A stretch of 64,000 nucleotides of DNA from Nocardia sp. NBC_00565 (lineage in GTDB: Bacteria; Actinomycetota; Actinomycetes; Mycobacteriales; Mycobacteriaceae), in the NCBI RefSeq assembly GCF_036345915.1, contig NZ_CP107785.1, positions 7,936,001 to 8,000,000 on the forward strand, given 5' to 3'. The notes beneath the pieces are model-generated. The model saw only the letters and a program-made list of their open reading frames with translations, was not told where the DNA came from and did not search any database. Shown one piece after another: positions 1-8,023 of the stretch (the stretch's first letter is position 1; every line of letters starts with the position of its first letter). The position numbers were made by a program, and so were the translations under genes.

Positions 1-704
1 TTGCGCGCGGCCGCATTGTTTCCGGCGAACATATGCCACGAGCGCGGCGTGCACTCGAACAGCACCAGCGAATTGTCCAGCGGCGGAACCAGCAGGGACG
101 CAACCGGATTCCCGGCGCCGACATGCTCGAACAATGCGGTCTCGCCGCCGTCGCCCGGCTGCCAGCCCGGATTGCCCAGATAGAACAGCACGGCCACCGC
201 GCGCACGTTCTCCCGTGCCACCACACCGGGCTCGCGCGCGCCGGTCTTGATATCCACCGCGGGATCCGCCGTCCGGATCTCACCGGGACCGGGGACCGGC
301 CCCGGGAACCAGGCCGGGCCGAGATCATTGTGTGGTCCACCGGGCGGACTGTTGGGCGGGTGATTGTGGATACCGCCCTCGACGTCGCCGGTCGCGCTCA
401 CCCCGGCGACCCGGGCGATCAGGTCGTGCCACTCCCGGGACAGGAACAGCGCGAGCGGCCCGTCCCGCATCCCGGACAGCGGCGCCCCGATCGCGCCGTA
501 GTTGTCCGTGACCGGCCCGAACGACTGTTCCCGGCGCACCCGCACCAGTTCATCGGCCAACCGCCGATAGAACTCGGGCACGAACACATCCCTGGCGTAT
601 ACGTGCGGAAACGGTCCGGCCCGGCGAATCCAGCGCCGATGGGCGAAAAGCTCCGCGAACCACTGGGGTAACGCGGGCGCGTTGGCACCTGCTGGCCCTG
701 TCAC
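1..704 (-). CDS. 2OG-Fe(II) oxygenase, prolyl-4-hydroxylase-like (3' end outside window)
   Basis: The frame is open to the window edge, so the C-terminus is missing. A GTG start at 704 is preceded by GGGAGG at good spacing; the ATG just upstream is followed at once by a stop. The translation has a helical N-terminus, then an H-N-D segment within GGPHNDLG that fits the HxD iron ligands, a stretch ending in ELF-type redox-enzyme core (AVLFYLGNPGW, GGETALFEHVG), and a distal S-W-H that would supply the second histidine. This is the double-stranded beta-helix layout of 2-oxoglutarate/Fe(II) dioxygenases of the P4Hc class, which hydroxylate peptides or small molecules in the cytoplasm. The 2OG-binding Arg would lie beyond the edge. 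The substrate cannot be read from the sequence. Confidence 0.72.
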   Translation of the reverse strand, partial: MTGPAGANAPALPQWFAELFAHRRWIRRAGPFPHVYARDVFVPEFYRRLADELVRVRREQSFGPVTDNYGAIGAPLSGMRDGPLALFLSREWHDLIARVAGVSATGDVEGGIHNHPPNSPPGGPHNDLGPAWFPGPVPGPGEIRTADPAVDIKTGAREPGVVARENVRAVAVLFYLGNPGWQPGDGGETALFEHVGAGNPVASLLVPPLDNSLVLFECTPRSWHMFAGNNAAAR

Positions 705-793
705 ATCAATCCCTCCCGAACGACCATCGCGATCCTATTGCCTGGTCCGCCCCTGGTGTGCGCTGGCCGCTCGACCGTTGCGAAGATCGCCGG

Positions 794-904
794 GTGAGCC
801 GCGACCTACGCATCTGTTTCCTCGGTGATTCGTTCGTCGCCGGTGTCGGCGACCCGCGCTGCCTCGGCTGGGCGCGGTGCGCGGTCCACAGCGGCAGGGC
901 TTAG
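794..904 (+). pseudogene. remnant of an SGNH/GDSL hydrolase start
   Basis: A GTG-initiated frame of 36 codons encodes RICFLGDSFVAGVGDP followed by CLGW, which is the signature opening of actinobacterial SGNH/GDSL lipases: the Ser nucleophile block I (GDS) and the family's GDPRxLGW stretch. The frame then leaves the family pattern (ARCAVHSGRA) and stops. Intact enzymes are roughly 200 residues and carry blocks II, III and V, none of which is present. It is therefore a truncated remnant, cut off just before the GntR gene at 948. It might still be translated as a peptide, but no function is expected. Confidence 0.6.
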
Positions 905-947
905 ACTGTCTGGGACGTAATCGGAACGAAAGCGAAAGGTCGCATCG

Positions 948-1724
948 ATGGGATCCCAAACGGTAGTCGCCGACGTTGCCGACGAACTGGCACGCCGGGT
1001 TGCCGCAGGGGAATATCAGCCGGGGGATCTAATGCCCTCGGTGCGGCAGGTGGCCGAAGAATTCGAGATGAACCGCGCGACCGCGCAGCTCACCCTCGGT
1101 CGGCTGGAGTCCTATGGATTCGTCGAAGCGCGCCGGGGCAAGGGGTTCACCATCCGCGATGTCCGTGAGGCGGGCGGCATCGACGTGTATCGGCACCTGT
1201 TCCGGTTCTCCATCCCGATGCCGGATATCGCCATCGAAATGTTCCACGATGTGGTCGAGGTCGAGCGCGGCATCGTCATGGAGGCGCTGCTCGCCTACAC
1301 CAGCGGCGAACAGGACATCGACCCGGCCGTATTGAAGGCCGATATCGATGAACTGGAATCGCTTGCCCGCCTGGAAGTTCCGGACCATCGCCAGATCCTC
1401 GCCATCGAGGTCGGCTTGGTCCGCAGGCTGCTCACCTCGCTCGGGCTGAGTATGCAGCGGGCGGTTCTGAACTCGATCGGCGAGATGGTGCTCGAGGTGC
1501 CGGAGGCGATCGAGGCCTACTTCGCGGGTGCTGCCGATCTGCACGTGCTGGTCTGGCGGGCGCTGGTCGCGGTGTGGGATTCCGGTTCCGGCCCGTCCGA
1601 TGCGCAATTGGCGCTGTTCGAGGACCTGTTCGGGATGTATCACGAAAAGGTGATCGCCCGGTTCGAGGAGCTGCTCGGGGTGTCCGAAGAGCACGAGCGC
1701 GACGCGCACGCGGCGACCGCCTGA
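948..1724 (+). CDS. GntR-family transcriptional regulator (FadR-like)
   Basis: The 258-residue protein begins with a winged helix (residues about 5-75) of GntR type: the LARRVAAGEYQPGDLMPSVRQVAEEFEMNRATAQ stretch gives helix-turn-helix and the GKGFTIRD wing follows. The rest is an all-helical ligand domain of FadR/FCD type with acidic and histidine residues that could hold a metal or carboxylate (for example around EMFHDVVEVERG and PDHRQ). ATG at 948 follows GAAAGG at 936-941. It would act in the cytoplasm as a ligand-responsive DNA-binding dimer. The target is unknown; no metabolic operon is attached, so it may control itself or an unlinked pathway. Confidence 0.85.
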   Translation: MGSQTVVADVADELARRVAAGEYQPGDLMPSVRQVAEEFEMNRATAQLTLGRLESYGFVEARRGKGFTIRDVREAGGIDVYRHLFRFSIPMPDIAIEMFHDVVEVERGIVMEALLAYTSGEQDIDPAVLKADIDELESLARLEVPDHRQILAIEVGLVRRLLTSLGLSMQRAVLNSIGEMVLEVPEAIEAYFAGAADLHVLVWRALVAVWDSGSGPSDAQLALFEDLFGMYHEKVIARFEELLGVSEEHERDAHAATA

Positions 1725-1779
1725 CCGCTCGATACGCGTGATCAGCGATCGACCACCTGTCTGAGACAATATATGGTCG

Positions 1780-1941
1780 GTGGCAGGCTCGCACCGACTC
1801 GCGGCGAGTATCGGACAGGTGCACCGCGCGATCTGCCGCGACGGCCGCACCGTCTGCGCGCAACTCGACGCCGAGAGACCCTTCCTCGAATTGGTCGAGC
1901 GCTGGCTGCCGGGCCGCACCGAGAACGGTGCGGCCGGGTAG
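1780..1941 (+). CDS. small hypothetical protein
   Basis: A GTG-initiated frame of 53 residues (MAGSHRLAASIGQVHRAICR...ending ENGAAG) has G/C-rich third positions and a helical middle, with acidic residues near the end (LDAERPFLELVERWLPGR). An in-frame stop at 1762-1764 limits it upstream, and I see no strong Shine-Dalgarno sequence. It lies between the GntR gene and the convergent DoxX-like gene, ending 14 bases before the latter's stop. It may be a short real protein or the tail of a lost gene. I recognise no family. Confidence 0.3.
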   Translation: MAGSHRLAASIGQVHRAICRDGRTVCAQLDAERPFLELVERWLPGRTENGAAG

Positions 1942-1955
1942 CTGCGATCACTCCC

Positions 1956-2339
1956 TCAGCCGATGAAGGACTCGGGGCCGAGGCGGCCCCACGCAACGAA
2001 GACGGCCAGGGCGAGATAGACCAGATTCACCGCTACCGTCAGGCGTTCGCCGTGGCGGAGGTGGGTGATCATCGCGCCGATCATCAGCAAGATCCAGCAG
2101 ATGGCCGTCACCGGCACCATGACCGGTGCGATGTCGGTCACGGCGGGCAGGATCAGGCCGGCCGCGGCCAGGATCTCGAGGACACCGAGGGTCTTGACGA
2201 AGCCGACGCTGGCTTCGCCGGTCCATGCCCCGCCGGGGGCCTCGGCCAATTTCCGCTTGGGCACAAACGTCTTGGTGATGCCGCCGAACAGGGCGACGGT
2301 AGCCAGCAGTCCGGCACAGATCCACAGGGCGAGGTTCAT
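1956..2339 (-). CDS. DoxX-like membrane protein
   Basis: Start chosen at ATG 2339 because AGGAGA lies 6 bases upstream; the longer upstream extension has no hydrophobic logic. The 127-residue product has four hydrophobic segments (about 3-22, 48-70, 72-95 and 105-122) and the G-x-x-K-T start of helix 1 followed by a lysine-rich loop and VGFVKTLGVLEILAAAGL, which is typical of DoxX/DUF4395-like small membrane proteins. Members are linked to redox stress and quinone-dependent thiol chemistry, but this copy's role is unknown. It is divergent from the SDR gene at 2537, so the 197 bases between them probably hold both promoters. Confidence 0.78.
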   Translation of the reverse strand: MNLALWICAGLLATVALFGGITKTFVPKRKLAEAPGGAWTGEASVGFVKTLGVLEILAAAGLILPAVTDIAPVMVPVTAICWILLMIGAMITHLRHGERLTVAVNLVYLALAVFVAWGRLGPESFIG

Positions 2340-2536
2340 GAGTTTCTCCTTTTGAGCGGTTCGCACACAAGACACCGGTGCCGCGATCGTTGTGACAGTG
2401 CAGGCATATGGCGTGCACCACAAGCGATCTCCGCCGCGCGATTACGCTTTCGGCACACCGGCGACCAAGGTCGCGGCCGAGGGGCCACCCGCATCGGCGG
2501 TGGTATCGGTTCGAACAGCACAACGAGGAGCCGTCG

Positions 2537-3496
2537 ATGACGTCGATTCCACTACTCCCCCGTCGTTGGACAGTCGAGAACATTCCCGATCTATCGGGTC
2601 GTACGGCCGTCGTCACCGGCGCGAACAGCGGCCTCGGTCTGCGGACCGCGCAAGCATTGGCGGGCAAAGGCGCTCGGGTGGTGCTGGCCTGCCGAAACCA
2701 GCTCAAGGCCGCCGCCGCCCTGGAGTCCGTGGCCGCAGCGGCGACCGGTCCGAAGCCGGCGCTGCTGTCCTTGGATCTGGCCGATCTGGCTTCGATCCGG
2801 CAGGCCGCCGAACAACTCGACGCGACCGTGGACCGGCTCGATCTGCTGGTGAACAACGCGGGTGTGATGGCGGTGCCGCGCTCCCGTACCGCGGACGGTT
2901 TCGACGCGCAGTTCGGCACGAATCACCTGGGCCACTTCGCTTTTACGGGTTCGGTGCTGCCCGCGCTACTGCGCGCGCCGCAGCCGAGGGTGGTGACCGT
3001 ATCCTCGGTCGCCGCGTGGGGCGGCATGATCAATTGGCCCGACCCGAACTGGCGACGTTTCTACCTGCGCTGGTTCGCATACAGCCAGTCCAAACTGGCG
3101 AACCTGCTGTTCACGGCCGAGCTGGACCGACGGGCGAGGAAGGCGGGCGCCACCTTGCGCGCCCTCGCCGCGCATCCGGGGGTGTCGGCGACGCATCTCT
3201 ACGACCGCAATGGTGAGAAGGGTGTGGCGGGCCTGCTGGCGGCTGTCCCGCAGGCGCTGCTCTACGCGATGGCGCAGTCGGACCAGATGGGCGCTCTGCC
3301 GCAGCTTTACGCCGCCACCATGCCGAATCTACCCGGAAACGGTTATGTCGGACCGGGATTCGAATTCGCGGGCTATCCGCGGCGCGCCCTGCGCAATCCA
3401 CTCGCGCACAGCAGGCTGAACGCGCGCTGGTTGTGGCGGCTCAGTGAACGGCTCACCGACGTGCACTTCGACTGGACTGCCGTGCCGAGGGGCTAG
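2537..3496 (+). CDS. short-chain dehydrogenase/reductase
   Basis: The start at ATG 2537 has GAGGAG 5-6 bases upstream; an in-frame extension to 2408 is not protein-like. The 319-residue product is a classical-length SDR with the Rossmann cofactor motif TGANSGLG at residues 27-34, DLADL for adenine binding, NNAGVM, and the catalytic Y182-S-Q-S-K186, with a Ser-rich V-S-S-V strand before it. The sequence LASIRQAAEQL and HPGVSATHL match the retinol-dehydrogenase/WWOX-like branch (SDR7C group). It would oxidise or reduce a hydroxyl/ketone with NAD(P). The substrate is not evident. The gene ends at a strong bidirectional terminator shared with the convergent nitronate monooxygenase. Confidence 0.88.
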   Translation: MTSIPLLPRRWTVENIPDLSGRTAVVTGANSGLGLRTAQALAGKGARVVLACRNQLKAAAALESVAAAATGPKPALLSLDLADLASIRQAAEQLDATVDRLDLLVNNAGVMAVPRSRTADGFDAQFGTNHLGHFAFTGSVLPALLRAPQPRVVTVSSVAAWGGMINWPDPNWRRFYLRWFAYSQSKLANLLFTAELDRRARKAGATLRALAAHPGVSATHLYDRNGEKGVAGLLAAVPQALLYAMAQSDQMGALPQLYAATMPNLPGNGYVGPGFEFAGYPRRALRNPLAHSRLNARWLWRLSERLTDVHFDWTAVPRG

Positions 3497-3523
3497 CCGG
3501 GCAGTCCTACCTGGACAGCGACA

Positions 3524-3558
3524 TGGGGCCCCGGGGCATTCGATGCCCCGGGGCCCCA
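3524..3558. terminator. bidirectional intrinsic terminator
   Basis: A perfect 16-base inverted repeat (arms TGGGGCCCCGGGGCAT and its complement) is separated by only TCG. It sits 27 bases after the SDR stop and 16 bases after the stop of the convergent nitronate monooxygenase gene, so it can stop transcription from both sides. There is no U-tract, as is usual for actinobacterial hairpin terminators. Confidence 0.85.
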
Positions 3559-3574
3559 AGTATGGATGTCGTTC

Positions 3575-4699
3575 CTACAGAGCGCTATTGAGCTTGTTGA
3601 GGCGATCGCATGCCTCGACGTACTCATTGATCAGCCGCGCCATCACATCGGCGGAGCGCTCCACCTTGTTCATCATGCCGACGACCTGACCGACCGGGTT
3701 GAAGTTCACATCCTTGGCGGCCTCCGGGTAACGGTGTCCGCGCTTGACGCCGTCGAGGGCCACCATCATCTGCAGCGGCATCGGCAGCGGGTCCGGATTC
3801 TCCGGCGACTCCCACGCCTCGGTCCAGTCGTTCTTCAGCATGCGGCACGGCTTACCGGTCCAGGACCGCGAGCGCACGGTGTCGTGGCTGGAGGCCTCGA
3901 TGTAGGTCTGCATCTGCGCGGGCGGCACATTCGCCTCTTCGACGGTCAGCCACAGCGAGCCGGTCCACGCGCCCGCCGCGCCCATCGCCATGGCCGCGGC
4001 GACCTGACGGCCGTTGCCGATGCCACCGGCGGCGAGTGCGGGCAGATCGCCGATCGCGTCGATCACCTGCGGCCACAGCACCAGCGAGGAGATCTCACCG
4101 CAGTGACCGCCGCCCTCGGTGCCCTGCATGACCACGAAGTCCAGTCCGGCCCGCTTGTGGTTGAGCGCGTGCTTGACCGATCCGCACAGCGCGCCGATCA
4201 GGCGGCCGGAATCCTGGATCTGCTTGATCACGTCATCCGGCGGCGTGCCGAGTGCGTTGGCGACCAGCTTGGCCTTCGGGTGGCGCAGGATCACCTCGAT
4301 CTGCGGTGCGACCGTGGTGGCGGTCCAGCCGAGCAGCTGATTGTGATGCTCCGCCGAGGGCAGATGCGGGACGTTGTGTTCGTTGAGGAGCTTCTCGGCG
4401 AAATCGCGGTGGCCCTGCGGAACCAGTTCCGCCAGTTTGGCTTCCAGCTGTTCGGGGCTCAGATCATCGATGCCCTTGCCCTCGTATTTGGACGGGATGA
4501 CGAGGTCGACACCGTAGACGCCGTGCACATGCTCGTCGAGCCAGGTGAGCTCGACCTCCAGTTGTTCGGCGGTGAAGCCGACCGCGCCGAGCACGCCGAG
4601 ACCGCCGGCATTGCTGACCGCGGCCGCCACATCGCGGCAGTGGGTGAAGGCGAAGATGGGGAATTCGATCCCCAGCCGGTCACAGATTTCGGTACGCAT
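3575..4699 (-). CDS. nitronate monooxygenase family flavoprotein (2-nitropropane dioxygenase-like)
   Basis: The 374-residue protein has the NMO/IMPDH-like TIM-barrel layout. The N-terminus IEFPIFAFTHCRDVAAAVS is the FMN-site start, GTEGGGHCG is the phosphate-binding loop with the conserved His, and LPALAAGGIGNGRQVAAAMAMGAAGAWTGSLWL closes the FMN phosphate site. The segment FVVMQGTEGGGHCGEISS resembles the steroid-locus NMO branch (the Rv3553 group) more than classical nitroalkane oxidases, though this is recalled and not computed. Start ATG 4699 is at the family N-terminus. A KstR-type operator lies about 170 bases upstream, which suggests a role in sterol or lipid catabolism and control by that TetR repressor. 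Confidence 0.85.
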   Translation of the reverse strand: MRTEICDRLGIEFPIFAFTHCRDVAAAVSNAGGLGVLGAVGFTAEQLEVELTWLDEHVHGVYGVDLVIPSKYEGKGIDDLSPEQLEAKLAELVPQGHRDFAEKLLNEHNVPHLPSAEHHNQLLGWTATTVAPQIEVILRHPKAKLVANALGTPPDDVIKQIQDSGRLIGALCGSVKHALNHKRAGLDFVVMQGTEGGGHCGEISSLVLWPQVIDAIGDLPALAAGGIGNGRQVAAAMAMGAAGAWTGSLWLTVEEANVPPAQMQTYIEASSHDTVRSRSWTGKPCRMLKNDWTEAWESPENPDPLPMPLQMMVALDGVKRGHRYPEAAKDVNFNPVGQVVGMMNKVERSADVMARLINEYVEACDRLNKLNSAL

Positions 4700-4867
4700 G
4701 GCGTGCTGGTCTCCCTACTTGGCCCACAGCCGGAGCGACCGGCTGGAGATCCTGGAACGGGTTACATATTTGGTCTCCGGCCCGCCCTGTCGATTCGGCC
4801 GGTTACCGCAGATATCACCATGACGCGGCGGCGGCTTCGTCGACAGGCGCGGGCGCCTGACTTCGAA

Positions 4868-4881
4868 TGTAACACGTTCTA
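4868..4881. promoter_or_regulatory. KstR-type operator candidate
   Basis: The 14-mer TGTAACACGTTCTA fits the KstR consensus TNNAACNNGTTNNA at every fixed position. It lies upstream of the minus-strand nitronate monooxygenase gene (start 4699) and downstream of nothing else, as the next gene (4981-6336) ends away from it on the same strand. KstR is the TetR repressor of cholesterol catabolism in mycobacteria and rhodococci. No kstR gene is in the window. One motif match in a GC-rich genome can occur by chance, but this spot is AT-rich and promoter-positioned. Confidence 0.55.
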
Positions 4882-4980
4882 GTTTTGTTGGGATAGACGT
4901 TTCCCGACGACCCGATCAGAGTCCCGCGATGCGGCGCAGACAGCCCAGGTCGAGACAGGGATTTCCGGCAACCCGCCGGT

Positions 4981-6336
4981 TCAGACGGCCGCTTGCTCGA
5001 GTTCGGTCAGCGAGTTCTCGAGATGGTCGAGCAGGCTGTGCAGTCGCGGCACGCTGCGGCGGCAGCCGACCAGCCCGAAGTCCAGGTTGTCGGCGTTGGT
5101 GGTGAGGGTGATGTTGACGGCCTGCCCTTCGCAGGGGATCGACATCGGATAGGTGGCGTCGAGTCGCGCGCCGTTCCAGTACTGGGGTTCCTTGGCGCCG
5201 GGGACGTTGGAGATGACGATATTGAACGGCGGGTTCGTCAACGACAACATGCCGGGCAACATGGTCAGCGCCAACGGGCTCAGCATCAGCCCGGACAGGG
5301 CCATGGTCTGGGTGGGCGAGAGCGAGTTGTAGACCTCTTTACTGCGGCGCATCGAGTCGCTCACCACCCGCAGCCGTTCGATCGGGTCGGCGATATCGGT
5401 GCCGAGGTTGCACAGGATCGCGCCGACCTTGACGCCGTCGGCCTCCGTCGCGTCCTCATCGGTCCGCAGCGAGACCGGGACCATGGCGATCAATGGCTTG
5501 TCGGGCAACGCGTTCTGCTCGATCAGATATCCGCGCAAGGCACCGGCCGACATCGTGAGCACCACATCGTTGACGGTCGTGCCGGTGGCCTTGTTGACCT
5601 GCCGGACGCGTTCGAGCGGCCAGGACCGGACCGCGCAGCGGCGCGCCCCGCCGATGGGCACATTGAACATCGAGCGCGGCGCCTCGAAGGGCATGGTCAA
5701 CTGCTGGCGCAGTAGCGCGGCGCGGGCCACCCGCAGCACGGCCGGACCGGAACCGGCCGCCGACAATAGATTTCGTGCGATCCCGCCGGCCAGGGACCCC
5801 GGCGGTTCGGCCCGGCGGTTGGACCGCGGCAGGTTCCACGGCACGCGCGTTTCGCTCGCGTGTGGATCATTCGTGAGGGTCTTCGCCAGCACCCGCTGTG
5901 CGGTCACGCCGTCGATCAACGCGTGGTGCATCTTCGAGTACACCGCGAAACGGCCGTCGCTCAGCCCCTCCACGAGGTGGATCTCCCACAGCGGGCGGTG
6001 CCGGTCGAGCAACGTGCTGTGTAGGTCGGAGGCCAGCTCCAGCAGTTGATCGAAGTGCCCCGGACTCGGCAGCGCCGACCGGCGCAGGTGATAGGAGAGT
6101 TCGACGCCCTCGGCCTGTGTCCACGCCAACCGCGGTGCGCCGAGCCAGGTGGCCTGGCGCTTGCGGAAGGTGGGGTGAAATTCGTTGTCCACCAACAACT
6201 TTTCGTGGATGTGCCGGGCGAAGTCGGGCCCGGCGTCCTCCGGCGCCTCGAATAGTTGCAGCGAGCCGACATGCATCGGGTGCTCGCGGGATTCGGCGAG
6301 TAGGAATACGGCATCGATCGGAGAAATGAGCTCCAT
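4981..6336 (-). CDS. wax ester synthase/diacylglycerol acyltransferase (WS/DGAT)
   Basis: The 451-residue product carries the WS/DGAT active site HHxxxDG as H137-H-A-L-I-D-G143, the N-terminal LISPIDAVFLLAE and PMHVGSLQLFE stretches, and the C-terminal domain with VSNVPGAKEPQYWNGARL and the NxxNLDFGLVGCR beta segments. These bifunctional enzymes join an acyl-CoA to diacylglycerol or a fatty alcohol to form storage lipid at the inner membrane face. The length agrees with family members (about 450-470). The start ATG 6336 matches the family N-terminus. It is followed (in transcription) by 280 bases before the nitronate monooxygenase gene, so the two may not share a transcript. Confidence 0.92.
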   Translation of the reverse strand: MELISPIDAVFLLAESREHPMHVGSLQLFEAPEDAGPDFARHIHEKLLVDNEFHPTFRKRQATWLGAPRLAWTQAEGVELSYHLRRSALPSPGHFDQLLELASDLHSTLLDRHRPLWEIHLVEGLSDGRFAVYSKMHHALIDGVTAQRVLAKTLTNDPHASETRVPWNLPRSNRRAEPPGSLAGGIARNLLSAAGSGPAVLRVARAALLRQQLTMPFEAPRSMFNVPIGGARRCAVRSWPLERVRQVNKATGTTVNDVVLTMSAGALRGYLIEQNALPDKPLIAMVPVSLRTDEDATEADGVKVGAILCNLGTDIADPIERLRVVSDSMRRSKEVYNSLSPTQTMALSGLMLSPLALTMLPGMLSLTNPPFNIVISNVPGAKEPQYWNGARLDATYPMSIPCEGQAVNITLTTNADNLDFGLVGCRRSVPRLHSLLDHLENSLTELEQAAV

Positions 6337-6471
6337 GGGTGAGTCGCCCCCTGACGACGGTGGTGAAGCTTGTGAAAGGTATCGACCACGATGTCGGACG
6401 GGCCCGCGCAGCCATGAATCCTGCGCGCTGTCCCCAACCTTACTGAACGGCGCGCAACCGCGTTCGCCGAA

Positions 6472-6913
6472 TCAACGATCCTTGACCAGCAGCAGATAGG
6501 CCCGGCGGCCCCGCTCGTCGGGATCCGGTTCCCGGACCAGCCGGGCGATCGGCGTGAAACCGGCCTGCTGCGCCAGCGTGGCGAGCCGATCCGGTGACCA
6601 CCGATAGGCGCGAATGACCTTGTGGTCGAACGGTTCCACATCCTGGACGGACTGACCCTTTCGAGCGATCTGCAAGCAGTCGCCAGCGGTGGCCTGGAAG
6701 GCGAGCGGGGCGTGCCCTGTGATGGCGAGTACCCGATGGAACTCCGTCACCGTTGGCGCGCACCAGTTCTGCGAATGCGCCGAGCATGGCGCGGTCGAAT
6801 GGCTTGGTCGCGAGACGGTCTCTGGCGAATTCGGCGTAGCTGTCCGCGATGTCGTCGTAGGCGGTGCGGGTGTCTGCCATATCCGCCGGAACGGTCCGAT
6901 TGTGCGCTGCCAC
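6472..6913 (-). pseudogene. class I SAM methyltransferase with internal deletion and frameshift
   Basis: The first part reads MADTRTAYDDIADSYAEFARD (ATG 6880; a GTG at 6913 is also possible) to LVRANGDG, the normal lead-in to methyltransferase motif I. At once, in another frame, the sequence continues EFHRVLAITGHAPLAFQA and ends FTPIARLVREPDPDERGRRAYLLLVKDR, the normal last third of such enzymes. Motifs I to III, including the glycine-rich SAM loop, are absent: roughly 60 residues are deleted. Translation across the junction is out of frame. The gene cannot make an active methyltransferase. It lies between the WS/DGAT and EamA genes. Confidence 0.7.
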
Positions 6914-6941
6914 CCGGACATCATTCCACCGCCGGTAGCGC

Positions 6942-7835
6942 CTAGGAGGTATGGCTCGGCGCCGGTGTGGCGGCGGGCTGGTCGGCGGCGCGGGTGCGGG
7001 CGGTGCCGAGGATCGAGCCGAGGATGACCAGCGGGAAGCCGATACCCATGCCGATGGTCAGCGGCTCGTTCAGCAGGGTTACGCCGAGCAGAATGGCCAC
7101 CGCCGGATTGATATAGGTGATGACCGTCGCCCGGGCCGGGCCGACCTCGCCGATGAGCGCGAAGAAGACCAAGAACGCTGCGGCCGTGCAGATTACGGCG
7201 AGGCCGAGCACCGACCACGACGCGTCGGCGGTGAAATGTGACGGCCGGCGCAGCGCAGCGAACGGGAGGTAGATCACCGCAGCGAGGATCAGCGAACCGG
7301 TGACGACGCCCATCGGCGGCAGGTCGGCGAGCGCGCGGTTGATGATGATCGGGCCGACGGCATAGCCGATGGTGGTCAGCGCGATGGCGCCGATGGCGGC
7401 GGGCTCGCTCAGATCGATATCGAGTCCGACCAGCGCCGCCACACCCGCGAAACCGACGATCAGGCCGATGGTGCGGCGCGCGTCGAAGCGGTCGTGACCG
7501 AGCTTGGTCACGATGACCACCGCGATCAGCGGCACCGCGGCGATCAGCAGGCCGACCGTCGAACTGTTCAATGTGGTCTCTGCGAATCCGATGAGCAGCC
7601 ACGGACCGGTGATCTCGACCAGTGTGTACAGCAGCAGCGGACGCCACCGCCGGAACACCGGCGCGAGCGTCTTGGTGTACAGCGCGACCGGCAGCAGGAG
7701 CAGCGCGCCGAGGAAGGTGCGGCCGAATGCCACCACGATCGGGTCGAAGTCCGCCACCGCGATCCGGATCATCGCGTAGGGCACGCCCCAGATGACGCCC
7801 ATCGCCAAGAACAATGCCCAGCCGCGCTTGGTCAT
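6942..7835 (-). CDS. EamA-family (DMT) transporter
   Basis: The 297-residue product has ten hydrophobic segments in two repeated halves, the arrangement of drug/metabolite transporters. The opening LFLAMGVIWGVPYAMIRIAV and the repeat-2 motif with VITYINPAVAILLGVTLLNEPLT carry the conserved EamA signatures, including the P-x-x-A and L-x-E-x-L turns. It probably exports or takes up a small metabolite across the cytoplasmic membrane; the substrate is unknown. A second DMT transporter is at 34568. No regulator is adjacent, unlike that second copy. Confidence 0.88.
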   Translation of the reverse strand: MTKRGWALFLAMGVIWGVPYAMIRIAVADFDPIVVAFGRTFLGALLLLPVALYTKTLAPVFRRWRPLLLYTLVEITGPWLLIGFAETTLNSSTVGLLIAAVPLIAVVIVTKLGHDRFDARRTIGLIVGFAGVAALVGLDIDLSEPAAIGAIALTTIGYAVGPIIINRALADLPPMGVVTGSLILAAVIYLPFAALRRPSHFTADASWSVLGLAVICTAAAFLVFFALIGEVGPARATVITYINPAVAILLGVTLLNEPLTIGMGIGFPLVILGSILGTARTRAADQPAATPAPSHTS

Positions 7836-8023
7836 CGTGCGACCCTCCGATCCATTTCCCGCACCGGAGCCTATCCGTTTTCATCCCATGATTCGAGGGC
7901 GAACTGTGTTGGTACCGGAGCTCGACGGCGGCGGTCGGCACGGTGTCGGTGAACGGCCGAGTACGAGCCGGTTCACGGGATGTTCGTTTGGTGGTGTATT
8001 CGACGAGCTGACAGGCTGGGGGA

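Noticed and set aside
1029..1919. Long minus-strand frame opposite the GntR gene
   Set aside because: No ribosome site, no family, and full overlap with a certain gene.
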